Below are positions 62,790 through 64,000 of a DNA stretch of 64,000 nt, piece by piece; the first letter of the stretch is position 1, and the number at the start of each line of letters is the position of its first letter. The position numbers were made by a program, and so were the translations under genes. The stretch lies in assembly GCF_030123245.1 (NCBI RefSeq), contig NZ_CP126101.1:2416501-2480500 (forward strand). The letters run 5' to 3'. Origin of the DNA: Lysinibacillus pakistanensis. Lineage in GTDB: Bacteria > Bacillota > Bacilli > Bacillales_A > Planococcaceae. The notes under the pieces were generated by a model. The model did no database searches and was not told the origin of the DNA. It saw only the letters and a list, made by a program, of their open reading frames with translations.

Positions 62790-62997
62790 ATGGATGTGTC
62801 ACCCAACTATCTAAAGCTTGATAGAAGTGTTTAATTCAATAAGCAATAAATAGACCACTCCGTGATGGGTGGTCTTATGTGTGTTTGTAATTATTGGCGT
62901 TGCAAAGTACACAAGAAAGGGATAGCCTTCCACATAGTTAATAGACCTGGAAGTTTAGATAATTGGCTTGAATGATAGACAGAAGAATAGAAATGAA
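62790..62997 (+). repeat. Peptide-terminator relic and repeat D copy 3
   Basis: 62795-62838 encodes MDVSPNYLKLDRSV, matching the end of the 55745 peptide; 62851-62877 repeats its terminator (GACCACTCCG...GGGTGGTC); then 62901-62997 is a diverged repeat D (AAAGTACACA, AATAGACCTGGAA, ATTGGCTTGAATGATAGA). So the unit [D, peptide, terminator] seems to occur in series. Confidence 0.55.
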
Positions 62998-63089
62998 TAA
63001 AAAAATTCTTTAATTAAAGGCGGTAATCCTTAAAGTTCCCAGCTATCTTAATAACTTGAGAATATATTATTACTAGAAAATTAAAAGGA

Positions 63090-64000
63090 GCATTCCTGTT
63101 AGAAGGATTTTCAGGGGCTTGAAATCAGAAAAGCCCTCTTGTATGATGCATGAGTGTCAACAGCCATTGACCCACTATCACACAGGAGGACTCCTTTTAT
63201 GAATTCTAATAGGAACCAAAAGATTAATCAAGTCTCTGAAAAAACACTCGTCATCGGTATCGATATTGCCAAGCATACACATTATGCATGCGCGGTTGAT
63301 GAAAGAGGACGCGTGCTCCATAAATCGTTCCCTTTCTCGCAAACAAGAGAAGGTTTCGATGCTTTTTATGAAAGATTACTGGCTTTACGTGCTACCCATG
63401 AAAAAAGTGAAATTCTTGTCGGTTTCGAGCCCACAGGTCACTACTGGATGAATCTCGCTGCCTATCTGCAAGCACACGGAATTCCATTTATCATGGTGAA
63501 TCCTCATCATGTCAATCGTTCCAAAGAGCTAGATGACAATCTTCAAACAAGAATGACCAAAAGGATGCGCTCGTCATTGCACGTTTAATGCGAGATGGAC
63601 GGTTTAGTTACCCACGTATTCTAGAAGGCGTGGAAGCTGAATTGCGTAATGGTACAACCTTGCGTGCCAAAATCCAAGAAGATGTAAATGCCTTACAAAA
63701 TCGAATGATCCGTTGGTTAGATCGCTTTTTTCCTGAGTTTACACAGGTATTTAAAAACTTCGGGAAAATGGCGTATGCGGCGCTTGAAAAGACACCACTG
63801 CCGATGGACATTCAAGGGAAAACGCCAGAAGAATTATTACTTTTATACCGCCAAGTAGATGGGATGAAAAGTCCACAGCTACCAAAGGCAAAACAATTAG
63901 TCGAGGTGGCACAAAGCTCGATTGGACTGACAGAAGGCTTAGTGATGGCACGCATTGAAATCGCTACACTACTTTCCCAGTATCAATTGATGCAAGCTCA
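63090..64000 (+). mobile_element. IS110-family insertion sequence (runs off window)
   Basis: About 110 bases of structured non-coding DNA (63090-63198, with AGGGGCTT...AAGCCCT-type pairing) precede an IS110-type transposase gene. The left boundary is estimated. The right end lies beyond the window. Confidence 0.7.
63199..64000 (+). pseudogene. IS110-family transposase, frameshifted, partial
   Basis: ATG 63199 with ACAGGAGGA. DEDD (RuvC-like) N-terminal domain: LVIGIDIAKHTHYACAVD (Asp), ILVGFEPTGHYWMNLAAYL (Glu), VNPHHVNRSKELDDN. One base is missing near 63556, sending the frame to a stop at 63586; the true frame continues NDQKDALVIARLMRDGRFSY (DxxD) to the window end. The C-terminal catalytic Ser domain is not in view. 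Confidence 0.85.

Noticed and set aside
1..64000. CRISPR arrays, rRNA or tRNA genes
   Set aside because: No regularly spaced identical repeats with unique spacers, no rRNA segments and no cloverleaf with a TTCGA-type arm were noticed by eye; a tRNA scan would be decisive.

Overview
The window is low-GC DNA from a spore-forming member of the Bacillaceae. Gene content (bacilliredoxin BrxA, YpiP-like, YpjP, DUF6366, gamma-type SASP, spore collagen-like protein, YheC/YheD ATP-grasp) and repeated intergenic elements suggest Lysinibacillus, but the genus is an inference from family recognition only.

Region 1 (1-~16.9 kb) is the late half of a P2-like contractile-tail prophage, read left to right: end of a probable sheath gene, tube, tail assembly chaperone with a programmed -1 frameshift (E/E'), tape measure, X, D, V, PAAR tip, U, W, J, I, fibre genes, two small paralogues, a C5-cytosine methyltransferase, and a lysis cassette (coiled-coil membrane protein, holin, M15 endolysin). 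A convergent toxin/immunity-like pair closes it. The tape measure gene is split by a 250-nt ORF-less insertion with the hallmarks of a self-splicing group I intron: P1 and P10 guide pairings are visible and removal restores a continuous reading frame.

Region 2 (~17-31.8 kb) is chromosomal: brxA and a YpiP-like methyltransferase, DUF6366, an ANT(4')-like nucleotidyltransferase, a probable structured RNA with its own promoter, an orphan AbiEii-like protein, a VanR/VanS/VanZ-like trio without ligase genes, a nitronate monooxygenase, a DUF2087 regulator, two GNAT acetyltransferases, secreted proteins and ypjP.

Region 3 (31,763-49,824) is an 18-kb decayed prophage bounded by a perfect 36-bp direct repeat made from the 3' end of ypjP. 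It has an N-terminally truncated integrase, RusA, YopX, an ArpU-like gene, a possible cos region, a second lysis cassette related to that of region 1, and cargo (gamma SASP, DUF3888, DUF4177, lipoprotein, Big2 protein). Head and most tail genes are gone. IS1182-like and IS3-like elements have entered, both broken, and several genes carry small frameshifts or tandem duplications.

Region 4 (50-64 kb) holds a polysaccharide polymerase-like membrane protein, a FusB/FusC-like EF-G-binding protein, a third prophage scar (truncated integrase fused to a truncated ASCH gene plus broken phage genes), a decayed collagen-like spore protein, a YheC/YheD ATP-grasp gene facing a complete 2-aminoethylphosphonate synthesis operon (aepX-aepY-phnW), small cell- or spore-associated proteins, a ferritin-like pseudogene and a frameshifted IS110-family element running off the end. 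Dispersed intergenic repeats link regions 2-4.
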